The notes under the pieces: model-generated
What the model was told of the DNA's origin: nothing
Database searches by the model: none
Seen by the model: only the letters and a program-made list of their open reading frames with translations
DNA from: CAYRTD01 sp964426915
GTDB lineage: Bacteria; Bacteroidota; Bacteroidia; Bacteroidales; GCA-2748055
Assembly: GCA_964426915.1 (NCBI GenBank)
Contig: CAYRTD010000104.1
Span: forward strand, 1-15,311
Length of the DNA stretch: 15,311 nt
Direction of reading: 5' to 3'
Made by a program: the position numbers and the translations under genes
Part shown: positions 6,723 to 14,224 of the stretch, piece by piece
Layout of the letters: every line of letters begins with the position of its first letter
Position numbering within the stretch: the stretch's first letter is position 1

Positions 6723-7094
6723 ATGCAAAGCTTAAGTCTGATAGCCGCAATCTTTCTATATATAGGTTCTTTCAATGCCGGATACGGTGAAGAGAAAACG
6801 AAATCAGCTTTTATAAGTGGAACAATAATTGAAGCCTCTTCAGGGGAAGCATTGACGGGTGTTGAAATAGAAATTGTAGGTACGGGTAAAACCCTTTATT
6901 CGGATTTTGATGGAAAATTTGAAATTGAAAGACCTGAAAATGAATCCCTGGTTAGTCTGAGAATATCCTACATCTCCTATAAAAGCGTAATCATTAGAGA
7001 TTTAATTCCTGATAACGGAAATTTGATTATCAGGTTAAAATCCGATAAAAAGCAATTATCCCGAGCAAGCGAAGACCCGAATTCAGAAGCTTAA
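6723..7094 (+). CDS. Small exported carboxypeptidase-regulatory-like domain protein
   Basis: This 123-aa protein has a hydrophobic N-terminal segment (residues about 3-20) and then a single beta-sandwich domain. The pattern ISGTIIEASSGEALTGVEIEIVGTGKTLYSDFDGKFEIERPE...SYISYKS is typical of the carboxypeptidase-regulatory-like fold (CarboxypepD_reg-like). This fold usually forms the N-terminal extension of SusC/TonB-dependent receptors. Here it stands alone, with a charged C-terminal tail and no barrel or plug. An in-frame TGA at 6705-6707 rules out a longer N-terminus, so the signal sequence unusually lacks basic residues. It is divergent from the porin over the 11-bp operator array and 139 bp upstream of a response regulator on the same strand; the two may share a transcript. 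Its function is unknown; a periplasmic or surface accessory role is an inference. Confidence 0.78.
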   Translation: MQSLSLIAAIFLYIGSFNAGYGEEKTKSAFISGTIIEASSGEALTGVEIEIVGTGKTLYSDFDGKFEIERPENESLVSLRISYISYKSVIIRDLIPDNGNLIIRLKSDKKQLSRASEDPNSEA

Positions 7095-7233
7095 TCCTTA
7101 TACTCCGGTTTTTTCAACTTTCTCATCAGGAACTGCGTTCCCGGGTGCTCTGTTTTCACTGATAATTTATTTACTTAGCTTTTATTTTTTTTATATCTTA
7201 GCTTTTTGTTAGTTTACTTTTAATTTAAACTAA

Positions 7234-7929
7234 ATGGATTTTAGTAAATTTAGAATACTTCTTGTAGATGATGAACGAGATATTCTGGAATTTTTAAGTT
7301 ATAATCTGGAAAAAGAAGGCTTTAAATTATATACTGCCGAAAACGGAGTCGAAGCGGTGGAAAAGGCCAAAGAGGTTGATCCCCATCTTATTCTTCTGGA
7401 TGTTATGATGCCCAAAATGGATGGTATCGAGACCTGTGAACTGATCAGGTCCATACCTGAACTGAAAAATGTACTGGTGGCCTTTCTCACAGCAAGGAGC
7501 GAAGATTACAGTCAGATAGCAGGTTTTGAAGCCGGGGGGGATGACTACATCACCAAACCTATTAAACCTAAGCTTCTTGTCAGTAAGGTCAAAGCATTAT
7601 TGAAACGTTATAAAAAGGTTGATAAAGATTTACTCAATATTGAAATTCCTGCTGAAATTACAGATATTAAAATCGACAAGGAAAAATATGTTGTAATCCT
7701 CAGGGGAAAAGAACTCTTCTTACCCAAAAAGGAATTTGAATTATTAAATCTACTCATTTCCAAACCGGAAAAAGTCTTTACCCGCGAAGAGATCTTTCAT
7801 AATGTCTGGGGAGATAACATTATTGTTGGTGACAGAACAATTGATGTACATATTCGTAAACTTCGTGAAAAACTTGGTAAAGACTACATTAAGACGGTCA
7901 AAGGTGTCGGCTATAAATTCACAGTTTGA
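7234..7929 (+). CDS. PhoB/OmpR-family response regulator (paralogue 1)
   Basis: This 231-aa two-domain regulator has a receiver domain at residues 1-120 with acidic pair Asp12/Asp13, phosphoacceptor Asp56, Thr86, Tyr105 and Lys108 (TKP). A winged-helix DNA-binding domain (about 135-231) follows, with LPKKEFELL and recognition helix DRTIDVHIRKLREKLG. That helix closely resembles the PhoB one (DRTVDVHIRRLRKAL). It is strikingly similar to the regulator at 10704-11405 throughout, including FL(T/S)ARSEDYSQIA and KALLKRY, so the two are paralogues. No histidine kinase lies beside it, making it an orphan in this window. It could be cotranscribed with the preceding small gene and so come under the upstream TTAAG array. 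It may be the functional PhoB of this organism, but which paralogue plays that role cannot be settled here. Confidence 0.92.
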   Translation: MDFSKFRILLVDDERDILEFLSYNLEKEGFKLYTAENGVEAVEKAKEVDPHLILLDVMMPKMDGIETCELIRSIPELKNVLVAFLTARSEDYSQIAGFEAGGDDYITKPIKPKLLVSKVKALLKRYKKVDKDLLNIEIPAEITDIKIDKEKYVVILRGKELFLPKKEFELLNLLISKPEKVFTREEIFHNVWGDNIIVGDRTIDVHIRKLREKLGKDYIKTVKGVGYKFTV

Positions 7930-8051
7930 ATGACACTCCGAGAGGAGTTAGTCGATAATAATGTTTGGATGCTCAATTTTTTTAGACTTGTGTATAAAAA
8001 GTAGCCCCGGGGGAGGGTTTGGGTAGCGCAGAGCCGAGTGATAACGAGCTT

Positions 8052-8134
8052 CGCAACCGCACGCTGCCGCTGAAGCTTTCCGCGAGCGGAGACGCTAGCG
8101 TAGGCGCCTAAAGCTTCAGCGACACGCGGTTGCG
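8052..8134. repeat. Long hairpin with nested palindromes
   Basis: The arm 8052-8079 pairs with 8110-8134 (about 25 bp, with a 3-nt bulge and one mismatch-type difference). The 30-nt loop is itself structured: TCCGC/GCGGA (8079-8090), the palindrome ACGCTAGCGT (8092-8101) and GGCGCC (8103-8108). The predicted fold is a branched junction, not a simple stem. The arms are the same sequences as 55-86 and 92-114. Confidence 0.8.
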
Positions 8135-8154
8135 CGCCTTGATCTTGAACATTA

Positions 8155-8176
8155 TGTTCCGATAGCTATCGGAACA
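8155..8176. repeat. Perfect 22-bp palindrome
   Basis: The sequence is perfectly self-complementary, with core CCGATAGCTATCGG flanked by TGTT and AACA. In copy A the same flanks meet directly as TGTACA (195-200). The 16-bp palindromic core is therefore present here and absent there, within an otherwise shared module. It lies about 25-45 bp past the 3' end of the PiT gene. Confidence 0.85.
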
Positions 8177-8200
8177 GACACTTGACTTTATTGACAGGCA

Positions 8201-10495
8201 TTAAGTAAGGGGGATTGGATTATCTTCATTATTCCCCAAATTCATATTATTCCCATGTTCAACAAAATCATGATTAGCTTTAACGACATGAGTAATGAAC
8301 AGTAACATATTTTTGGATTCTGTCATCAGATCGAGAAATGCAAGACTGACCTTGGTTCCTGCTCCCTCTTTTTTAAGGGATTTTATCTGTTTCTTTCTTA
8401 AATTATTAATGTCTTCAATTAATTCATCTCGTTTATTTTCAAGGTCCGTGATGTGCTCGAACGAATTTTGACGAACGATAGTAAGGGCATAATTAAAGAA
8501 TTCAGACATTTTTTCATTGAATTCGAGCAAATCTTCTTGTCTCTTATGGTCCAGGGGGCGGTGTTTGTTATCTACATGCCGGAATAAAGGCTCTACAGAA
8601 AAGTTCAGGCAATTAGTTGTTTCCCTCAGGTAGTCGAGAACCTGCACATAATAATGTCCTGATTCGGTATCATCTTCCTCGAGCTGTTTAATAGTGACAT
8701 GAACGTTAGCCTTGAGTTTTTTGGTGGTTTTATTTAATTCTTTTACTTCTTTTAAAACACTCTGAAGATTTTTTCTTTTTTCCTTAACAAAGGCAATGAT
8801 TGCGAGGTAATACAGTTTCGAGACTTTAACAATTATACTTGTTATGGTTAAGGAGCATTTCTCAATTATATTTTCCGTTGAAACAACGTTTTCTTCATGG
8901 AAATAATGCTCAGAACTTTTCTCCAATTCTCTTTTCTTGTGTACTACATGGGTCTTAATTATAATAAAAGTCACAAGAATTGCCAGTCCGATAACGGCAA
9001 ACATTCCTCCAAATGACAGAATCAGGGCAACGACAAATGCTGCTGTAAAAGCGCTGATGGCGGTAAGGAACCATCCCCCCACAACCGTAAGTACACCGGT
9101 TATCCTGTAAACCGCACTTTCCCGGCCCCAGGCACCGTCGGTAAGTGAGGTTCCCATTGTAACCATGAAAGTAACATAGGTAGTAGAGAGGGGTAGTTTA
9201 AGCGAAGTGCCGATGGAAATTAATATACTTGCAACAACCAGGTTAACAGAAGCCCTCACAAGATCGAATGCCAGTATTTCCTGTTTTTTTCTATCCTTCT
9301 TTTTCATGACCGACTGATCAAACCTCTGATCGATCCATCCGTGCAATTTTTGGGGAAGAATTTTTCTCATAAAAAGACTGAAGTCTACCGACCACCTTAC
9401 AAGCAGACGGGCTAATCCCGATGATTCAAATCTTTCATCGGATTCATTCTGACTGCTCAGGTCGATTGTTGTTGCGGTAACGGATCTTGCCTTCTTGGAG
9501 TAACGTAAAGCCAGTGCCATAATAAGTCCGGCAATTAGCAAAAGCATGGTAGGTGTTTGTACCGGATTTGTTAATATGTCCATAGTGAAACCACCCGGAT
9601 CCGCATTATTTGCAGCAGAAAAAGCTTTGAAGGATTCAAAACCGGCAAGCGGAACCCCGATAAAGTTTACCAGGTCGTTTCCTGCAAAAGCCATAGCAAG
9701 GGCGAATGTTCCGAATAGGACAATGACTTTCAATATATTAACTTTGCTGAAGAATAAAAGTAGCTGAAAAATAATTGCACCTCCAATGAAACCGAAAATG
9801 ATAATTTTCAGGTTATTATTCAATATCCATGAAACCACTGAATCGCTCATAAAACTGGAACTCCTGGCTCCTTTTACCAGAAGGAAATAGCTGATAGCAG
9901 CAACAGCAATACCACCCCAGATGCTTCCCCAGTATTTTATAGTTTTGGAGGTGTTAAAAGAAAACATTACCCGTATAAACCACTGAATGATCGCTCCAAC
10001 AGTAAATGCGACAAAAACCGATAGAAATATACCGGAAATTATGGCCAGGGCACGGTCTGAATTTATGTAGGTGGACAAGGCATTGAGGGATTCGGCTGCC
10101 CGGGAAATTTTAACTACGGCCACAGCAACAGCAGACCCGAGTAATTCAAAAACTATCGAAACAGTGGTTGAAGTGGGCAGGCCATAAGTATTAAATAAAT
10201 CCAGTAATATTATATCAGTAAACATTACTGCAAGAAATATTATCATGATCTCATTGAAGAAAAACATATCCGGATGAAAAATGCTTTTTCGGGCTACCTC
10301 CATCATGCCATTGGAAAAAGTGGCGCCAACAAGAATACCAACGGCAGCTACAGCCATTATTACTTTGAATGAAGCAGCTTTGGAACCGATAGCGCTGTTG
10401 AGAAAGTTCACTGCATCGTTACTGACACCAACAACAAGATCGGAAATGGCTAAAGCGAAGAGAATTACAACAATGATTATATAATAATATTCCAT
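8201..10495 (-). CDS. PiT-family inorganic phosphate transporter with C-terminal PhoU-like domain
   Basis: This 764-aa inner-membrane phosphate symporter has the two-repeat PiT architecture. The first repeat has GVSNDAVNF (residues 23-31) and GLPTSTTVSIV. The second has AGNDLVNFIGVPLAG (about 270-285) and KLPLSTTYVTFMVTMGTSLTDGAWGR. About ten or more hydrophobic segments span residues 1-520, interrupted by a basic cytoplasmic loop (about 335-405). The last 230 residues are charged and helical with heptad-like spacing (KEVKELNKTTKKLKANVHVTI...), consistent with a fused PhoU/DUF47-type domain that would gate or sense transport. The PiT-PhoU fusion is recurrent in Bacteroidota. It is transcribed away from the second PhoB paralogue across an 11-bp-periodic TTAA array, implying phosphate control. 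The coupling ion (H+ or Na+) cannot be read from sequence. The ATG at 10495 gives the normal PiT N-terminus. Confidence 0.93.
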   Translation of the reverse strand: MEYYYIIIVVILFALAISDLVVGVSNDAVNFLNSAIGSKAASFKVIMAVAAVGILVGATFSNGMMEVARKSIFHPDMFFFNEIMIIFLAVMFTDIILLDLFNTYGLPTSTTVSIVFELLGSAVAVAVVKISRAAESLNALSTYINSDRALAIISGIFLSVFVAFTVGAIIQWFIRVMFSFNTSKTIKYWGSIWGGIAVAAISYFLLVKGARSSSFMSDSVVSWILNNNLKIIIFGFIGGAIIFQLLLFFSKVNILKVIVLFGTFALAMAFAGNDLVNFIGVPLAGFESFKAFSAANNADPGGFTMDILTNPVQTPTMLLLIAGLIMALALRYSKKARSVTATTIDLSSQNESDERFESSGLARLLVRWSVDFSLFMRKILPQKLHGWIDQRFDQSVMKKKDRKKQEILAFDLVRASVNLVVASILISIGTSLKLPLSTTYVTFMVTMGTSLTDGAWGRESAVYRITGVLTVVGGWFLTAISAFTAAFVVALILSFGGMFAVIGLAILVTFIIIKTHVVHKKRELEKSSEHYFHEENVVSTENIIEKCSLTITSIIVKVSKLYYLAIIAFVKEKRKNLQSVLKEVKELNKTTKKLKANVHVTIKQLEEDDTESGHYYVQVLDYLRETTNCLNFSVEPLFRHVDNKHRPLDHKRQEDLLEFNEKMSEFFNYALTIVRQNSFEHITDLENKRDELIEDINNLRKKQIKSLKKEGAGTKVSLAFLDLMTESKNMLLFITHVVKANHDFVEHGNNMNLGNNEDNPIPLT

Positions 10496-10540
10496 TTTTA
10501 AGGGCTATTAAGTTATTGAAGTTTCCGCAACAATATTATT

Positions 10541-10547
10541 CAAATTA
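10541..10547 (-). promoter_or_regulatory. Candidate -7 box of the PiT gene
   Basis: Minus-strand TAATTTG resembles TAnnTTTG with one spacer base missing. It lies 45 bp before the ATG, and the nearest TTAAC half-site (10561-10565) is 13 bp upstream. This is similar to the layout at the porin promoter. Confidence 0.35.
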
Positions 10548-10560
10548 TCACTACCCAAGA

Positions 10561-10618
10561 TTAACAAAATGTTAACTGTCTGTCAATTCATTGTTAAGGT
10601 ACTTAACCTTCTGTTAAT
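10561..10618 (+). promoter_or_regulatory. Putative PhoB-type operator array between PiT and regulator 2
   Basis: Half-sites TTAAC (10561), TTAAC (10572), TCAAT (10583) and TTAAG (10594) are exactly 11 bp apart. A second pair, TTAAC (10603) and TTAAT (10614), is again 11 bp apart but shifted by 2 bp in phase. CTTAACCT at 10602-10609 equals the cyanobacterial Pho-box octamer. The array is in the divergent promoter region of the PiT gene and the second PhoB paralogue, so both could be controlled together, with autoregulation of the regulator. Binding is inferred. Confidence 0.62.
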
Positions 10619-10703
10619 TAAAAGTTCTTACTATACTAAAACTAATTTAACACATGCTTAAACATTCCCCCTTACATTTAGACAATCATAATTTTAAAAA
10701 GCT

Positions 10704-11405
10704 ATGAATGAGAATTTATACAAAATACTGGTTGTTGACGATGAGGAAGATATAGTTGAGTTTGTCAGTTACAATCTGAAAAAAGAGGGTTTCAGAGTAA
10801 ATACTGCCAGGAACGGAAAAGAAGCGATTGATAAGGCTAGTGTATTTCAGCCTCATCTTATACTGCTCGATATTATGATGCCTGAAATGGATGGTATTGA
10901 AGTATGCGGAGAGATCAGGACAAATCCACATTTGTCGGACACATTAATTGCATTTTTATCTGCCCGCTCTGAGGATTATTCGCAGATTGCGGCTTACAAT
11001 GCCGGGGGTGATGATTATATTTCCAAACCTATCCGGCCGAAAGTCCTGACCAGTAAAATAAAAGCATTATTGAAACGCTATAGGATGGCGAAAGAAGAAA
11101 ACAAAAAAACTTCTTATGGAGAAGAAGGTAAATTTGGCGATCTTGTTGTAGACAAAGACAGGTATCTTATTATTGTATCAGGGAAGGAAATAGAACTCCC
11201 GAAAAAAGAATTCAAGCTTCTTACTCTTCTCACTTCACGTCCGTCAATGGTATTTACACGTGAAGAGATCTTCGATAAGATATGGGGTTCTGAAGTTTTT
11301 GTGAGCGACAGGACCATAGATGTTTATATAAGAAAGATAAGAGAGAAAATCGGGTCTGAGAGAATAAAAACCATAAAAGGGGTCGGATATAAGTTTGAAG
11401 CCTGA
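10704..11405 (+). CDS. PhoB/OmpR-family response regulator (paralogue 2)
   Basis: This 233-aa regulator has a receiver domain (1-120) with Asp12/Asp13, phosphoacceptor Asp56, Ser86, Tyr105 and Lys108 (SKP). A winged-helix effector domain follows, with recognition helix DRTIDVYIRKIREKIG. It is a close paralogue of the protein at 7234-7929. Visible differences are Ser86 in place of Thr86, a longer, more charged linker (MAKEENKKTSYGEEGKFGD), and Tyr in place of His in the recognition helix. No sensor kinase is adjacent; the next gene is convergent and encodes a TPR protein 11 bp away. It is divergent from the PiT transporter over a TTAAC repeat array, the classic position for an autoregulated Pho regulator. 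The PhoB role is inferred from the recognition helix plus this context. Confidence 0.92.
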   Translation: MNENLYKILVVDDEEDIVEFVSYNLKKEGFRVNTARNGKEAIDKASVFQPHLILLDIMMPEMDGIEVCGEIRTNPHLSDTLIAFLSARSEDYSQIAAYNAGGDDYISKPIRPKVLTSKIKALLKRYRMAKEENKKTSYGEEGKFGDLVVDKDRYLIIVSGKEIELPKKEFKLLTLLTSRPSMVFTREEIFDKIWGSEVFVSDRTIDVYIRKIREKIGSERIKTIKGVGYKFEA

Positions 11406-11416
11406 CCCCCTTATAA

Positions 11417-12748
11417 TTATTTTACCTTTACTGTTGTTGTTTCATTAATCCAGCATCCTATCCGGAAACTGTCTCCCTGATTAAGACTCCGGAAAAATGT
11501 TTCTTCTACGGATGGATAATTCGTCTTGTACTGACCGATCAGTTCATTGGCTTTATCTGCAACCGCAGGATCTTCCTGCTTTGCCCGGTAGGCATAATCG
11601 GTAGCCAGCCAGTAAGCCGCCTGTCTGTCGAATTTTTCCAGATTACAGTTTTTCACACCTTCCAGTATGGCATTTGCTGCTACGAAATAGGGATCTCCCC
11701 ATCCGGGTTTGTGCTCTGCTGCAAGCATTGCCAGTTGTTTAGCTTCCTCCGGGGCATCTAGTTTTGATAGTTTCACCACTGCCAGTTGATATTCATACAG
11801 TGCCTTTTGTTCGGGGTCACTCTCGTTATCAATCGCTTTTTTAATATACTCAGCAGCTTTTTCGTAATTATCATTTTTCAGATTATACCTGGCCACCTGG
11901 TAGGCGAGATCAGGTGATGGATCTACTTCCATGAGTTTTTCATTAACATCAGCGAAAAACTCCGTATTTTCGCATCCAGAAACGGTAAGAAGGTCGAGAC
12001 TTAACCTCAGAAAATCTCCTTCTACATCAGGTGCATTTATTTTATCGGCTAGGGCACTTCTGATGGCATCGCAATCAGAAATCCTCGTATTAGACAATAT
12101 CTTATCCATGGTCCCACTTACACGTTTGAGTTTTGCAGGATTCTGACCTGCTTTTCTTTTCTCTTCAAGAATCGCGGAAGCGGTCATATAATCATTTAGA
12201 AATTCTGCCGGTGAGATCTTTTCAGTTTTAAGCATGACAGAACTTGTTTGAACAAGACCGGTTAATACACTTAAATTTGTCTCCTCCTCAAGGAGTTCAG
12301 CAGAATGGGAAAATGCTTCATAAGCTTTATCATATTCCTGTTCATTGTACCTTATAATGTCCATACCCTTCCTTCCCATTACATATCCTTCTTCTCCAAA
12401 ATATTCTATTCTGCGGTCATAGATCATCATTAAGGTATCAAACAATTCTTGTTTCCTTTGGTCATTATTAACATCCCGTAACTTATCGGCAAAAATCTTG
12501 GCACCACTAATATAAATGTTCTTACTGGCGTCAGGACAATGCTCAAACAGTTTCTGCCATGCAGAGTAAGCATAATCGGGCAGATTTATTTTCATAAATT
12601 CTGCCATATTAGACAACTCAAGTTCACATTGAACATCTTCTGCTTGATCAGTACCTGTGCTGGAGGATCCATTTTGCCCAAGAACTATTATTCCTGAAAA
12701 AAAGATAAGGAAAGTGGTTAGTAAATATTTCAGAATAATGCGTTTCAT
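11417..12748 (-). CDS. Exported TPR-containing protein
   Basis: The start at 12748 (MKRIILKYLLTTFLIFFSG...) is chosen over an in-frame ATG 45 bp upstream, because it gives a standard signal peptide with cleavage likely near LG|Q (24/25). The mature protein is helical and acidic. Clear tetratricopeptide-type helix pairs occur around residues 275-365 (AYQVARYNLKNDNYEKAAEYIKKAI, then ALYEYQLAVVKL...EEAKQLAMLAAEHKPGWGDPYFVAA), and earlier, less regular repeats include YDKAYEAFSHSAELL. Four or more Cys are scattered along it, including one near the C-terminus (RIGCWINETTTVKVK). It lacks a lipobox and a C-terminal sorting domain, so a periplasmic or outer-membrane-associated scaffold is likely. Proteins of this type are common in Bacteroidota with no assigned role. 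It is convergent with the second response regulator across 11 bp. Confidence 0.82.
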   Translation of the reverse strand: MKRIILKYLLTTFLIFFSGIIVLGQNGSSSTGTDQAEDVQCELELSNMAEFMKINLPDYAYSAWQKLFEHCPDASKNIYISGAKIFADKLRDVNNDQRKQELFDTLMMIYDRRIEYFGEEGYVMGRKGMDIIRYNEQEYDKAYEAFSHSAELLEEETNLSVLTGLVQTSSVMLKTEKISPAEFLNDYMTASAILEEKRKAGQNPAKLKRVSGTMDKILSNTRISDCDAIRSALADKINAPDVEGDFLRLSLDLLTVSGCENTEFFADVNEKLMEVDPSPDLAYQVARYNLKNDNYEKAAEYIKKAIDNESDPEQKALYEYQLAVVKLSKLDAPEEAKQLAMLAAEHKPGWGDPYFVAANAILEGVKNCNLEKFDRQAAYWLATDYAYRAKQEDPAVADKANELIGQYKTNYPSVEETFFRSLNQGDSFRIGCWINETTTVKVK

Positions 12749-13037
12749 AACAAACTTTTTTTTAGAATTTTCGTTCAAAAGTACAAAAACCATGCAACTT
12801 TGACATTATGCAATACTTTTTTTCTTTCTATAATTAAACTGATCTGCCGAATACGTAAATTAATATTTTGATCTGATTTAAAGTAAGTTAGCCCAATTTG
12901 TGAGGACTGAGTTTTCGTGGAGAACCCGGTGTAACATGCTTGAAATCTGTCTTTTGAATTCAATTTATGAATATGCCGGCTAATTTATAGTGAAAATAAA
13001 TATTGCTTAAGTCTGACTGCATTAAACCTTTTTTATC
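12749..13037. other. Divergent AT-rich promoter region, nothing specific seen
   Basis: This 289-bp region separates the TPR gene (-) from the hypothetical protein (+). It is AT-rich and contains no repeat shared with the other intergenic blocks, no strong hairpin and no 11-bp TTAA array. Only an isolated TTAAG occurs near 13008. Short open frames inside it show no protein-like features. Confidence 0.5.
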
Positions 13038-14168
13038 ATGAAGAATCCCAGATATTTTCTTTTGATAATAGTCGTGATAGTTCTTTTACCTATCGCGGGG
13101 CACCTGCTATGGCGAATACAAAAAGAAAGGCCTATGGATCTTATGATAGTTAATAAAACAGTACCCCGGGCCAGAATGAACGAAACAAAAAGTCTGAACT
13201 GGGTATTGAACTATCATAAATTTCAGAAAAAGGGAAAAGAAAATTATCATTATTCAAGAGATTATTATGGATTTTTCCCTGATGCAGTAACCAGGGATCG
13301 AAGCATTAAAGCTTTCAGACTTGAAGACCTGTCGGAATTGCCTGAAAATTATGATGGTCTTGTATATCTGGATAATGAAGGAGTTGATCTCGAAACTTCA
13401 AAACATTCAAGACTAGGTCATTATGGCGGTTTTAATAATACAGATTATCTCTTGTTTAAAGAAATGATTTCCCAGGGTAAGCTTGTTGTTGTTGAGCATA
13501 ATTTTTTCTCAGAACCGACAGAAGAGCTTATAAGGTTTAATACGGAACAATTGATGGATATATATTCGCTTCACTGGCAGGGGAAGTATTTCAAGAACCT
13601 CAGTGAAAAAAAGATTCGCAATGAAATTGATCCCAAATGGTTGAAGTATTATGAAGATTATCATCAAAATGACTGGAGCTTTAAAGGGCCGGGGCTGATC
13701 CTGTGCAATTCCAAACAAAACAGGATTATCGTATTACCCGAAAAACAATATATGTTTGGTCTTCCTTTTATCAGAACAGATAAACAAATTTCCGGTACTT
13801 ATCAAATACCCGGTGAGGTATGTTATACAGGCTGGTTTCAGGTGATTTATGAAGGCGGTAATGAAGTTATCAGTACAATGGATCTGAACCTGAATGAAGA
13901 AGGTGTTAATATTTTAAAGAGTAATGGCCTGGAGCCGGAATTCCCAGTTTCAGTCAAAGTGGCAAATAAACCGGTATTTTTTCTTGCAGGCGATTTTTCA
14001 AAGCAAAATGTATTTCTTCCCACATCAAAAGTCCGTTTAATCAGTGATGCATGCAGAAGTATATGCATGCTCATGCCGCAAAATCCCTCCTTCTTTTTTC
14101 AGACCTATTACTTCCCTTTAATGTCCGCGATTCTCGAAGATAACTCGATAATCAAGGAAGAATCATAA
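13038..14168 (+). CDS. Membrane-anchored protein of unknown function
   Basis: I do not recognise this 376-aa protein at family level. A hydrophobic stretch (residues about 6-25) preceded by basic residues and followed by LLWRIQKERP suggests an uncleaved N-terminal anchor with the rest outside the cytoplasm. Notable segments are DLMIVNKTVP (from about 34), YSRDYYGFFPDAV, and NYDGLVYLDNEGVDL (about 104-118). These are followed by a strand-helix alternation (LLFKEMISQGKLVVVEHNFFSEPTEEL) reminiscent of a class I glutamine-amidotransferase-like (Rossmann-type) domain, and HWQGKYFKNL. The C-terminal half is beta-rich (GEVCYTGWFQVIYEGGNEVI, KPVFFLAGDFS). No obvious Cys-His-Glu triad is visible. It lies 56 bp before the amidase gene on the same strand, so the two could be cotranscribed. 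The reading frame is convincing; the function is open. Confidence 0.75.
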   Translation: MKNPRYFLLIIVVIVLLPIAGHLLWRIQKERPMDLMIVNKTVPRARMNETKSLNWVLNYHKFQKKGKENYHYSRDYYGFFPDAVTRDRSIKAFRLEDLSELPENYDGLVYLDNEGVDLETSKHSRLGHYGGFNNTDYLLFKEMISQGKLVVVEHNFFSEPTEELIRFNTEQLMDIYSLHWQGKYFKNLSEKKIRNEIDPKWLKYYEDYHQNDWSFKGPGLILCNSKQNRIIVLPEKQYMFGLPFIRTDKQISGTYQIPGEVCYTGWFQVIYEGGNEVISTMDLNLNEEGVNILKSNGLEPEFPVSVKVANKPVFFLAGDFSKQNVFLPTSKVRLISDACRSICMLMPQNPSFFFQTYYFPLMSAILEDNSIIKEES

Positions 14169-14224
14169 ATCACATTTAATCCGGATTTATGATATAATTT
14201 AATTAATTTTTCTTTCTTTGGGAT

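Larger units (their letters stand above)
7942..8199. repeat. Mosaic intergenic repeat, copy B
   Basis: This is the gene-free convergent gap between the first response regulator and the PiT gene. It holds the same modules as copy A (1-281), rearranged. 7942-7959, 8027-8050, 8057-8079 and 8102-8133 are inverted relative to copy A, whereas 8141-8157 is in direct orientation. 8177-8199 resembles 15204-15226 (19 of 23 bases, same strand). Order and orientation differ between copies, so the unit is a set of mobile or recombining modules, not a single duplicated block. Palindromes at 8052-8134 and 8155-8176 could help terminate both convergent transcripts, but no T-tract follows them directly. Confidence 0.8.

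Noticed and set aside
7095..7233. Direct repeat CTTAGCTTTT at 7174 and 7197 as a further Pho operator
   Set aside because: The spacing is 23 bp, not a multiple of 11, the core differs from TTAA(G/C), and the surrounding DNA is a T-rich run where such repeats arise easily.
12749..12793. 15-residue N-terminal extension of the TPR protein
   Set aside because: The extension would bury the signal peptide, whereas the internal ATG at 12748 gives a standard Lys/Arg-plus-hydrophobic signal.
12775..12963. 62-codon minus-strand frame upstream of the TPR gene
   Set aside because: It lies in the AT-rich divergent promoter region and has no protein-like features or spacing to a partner.
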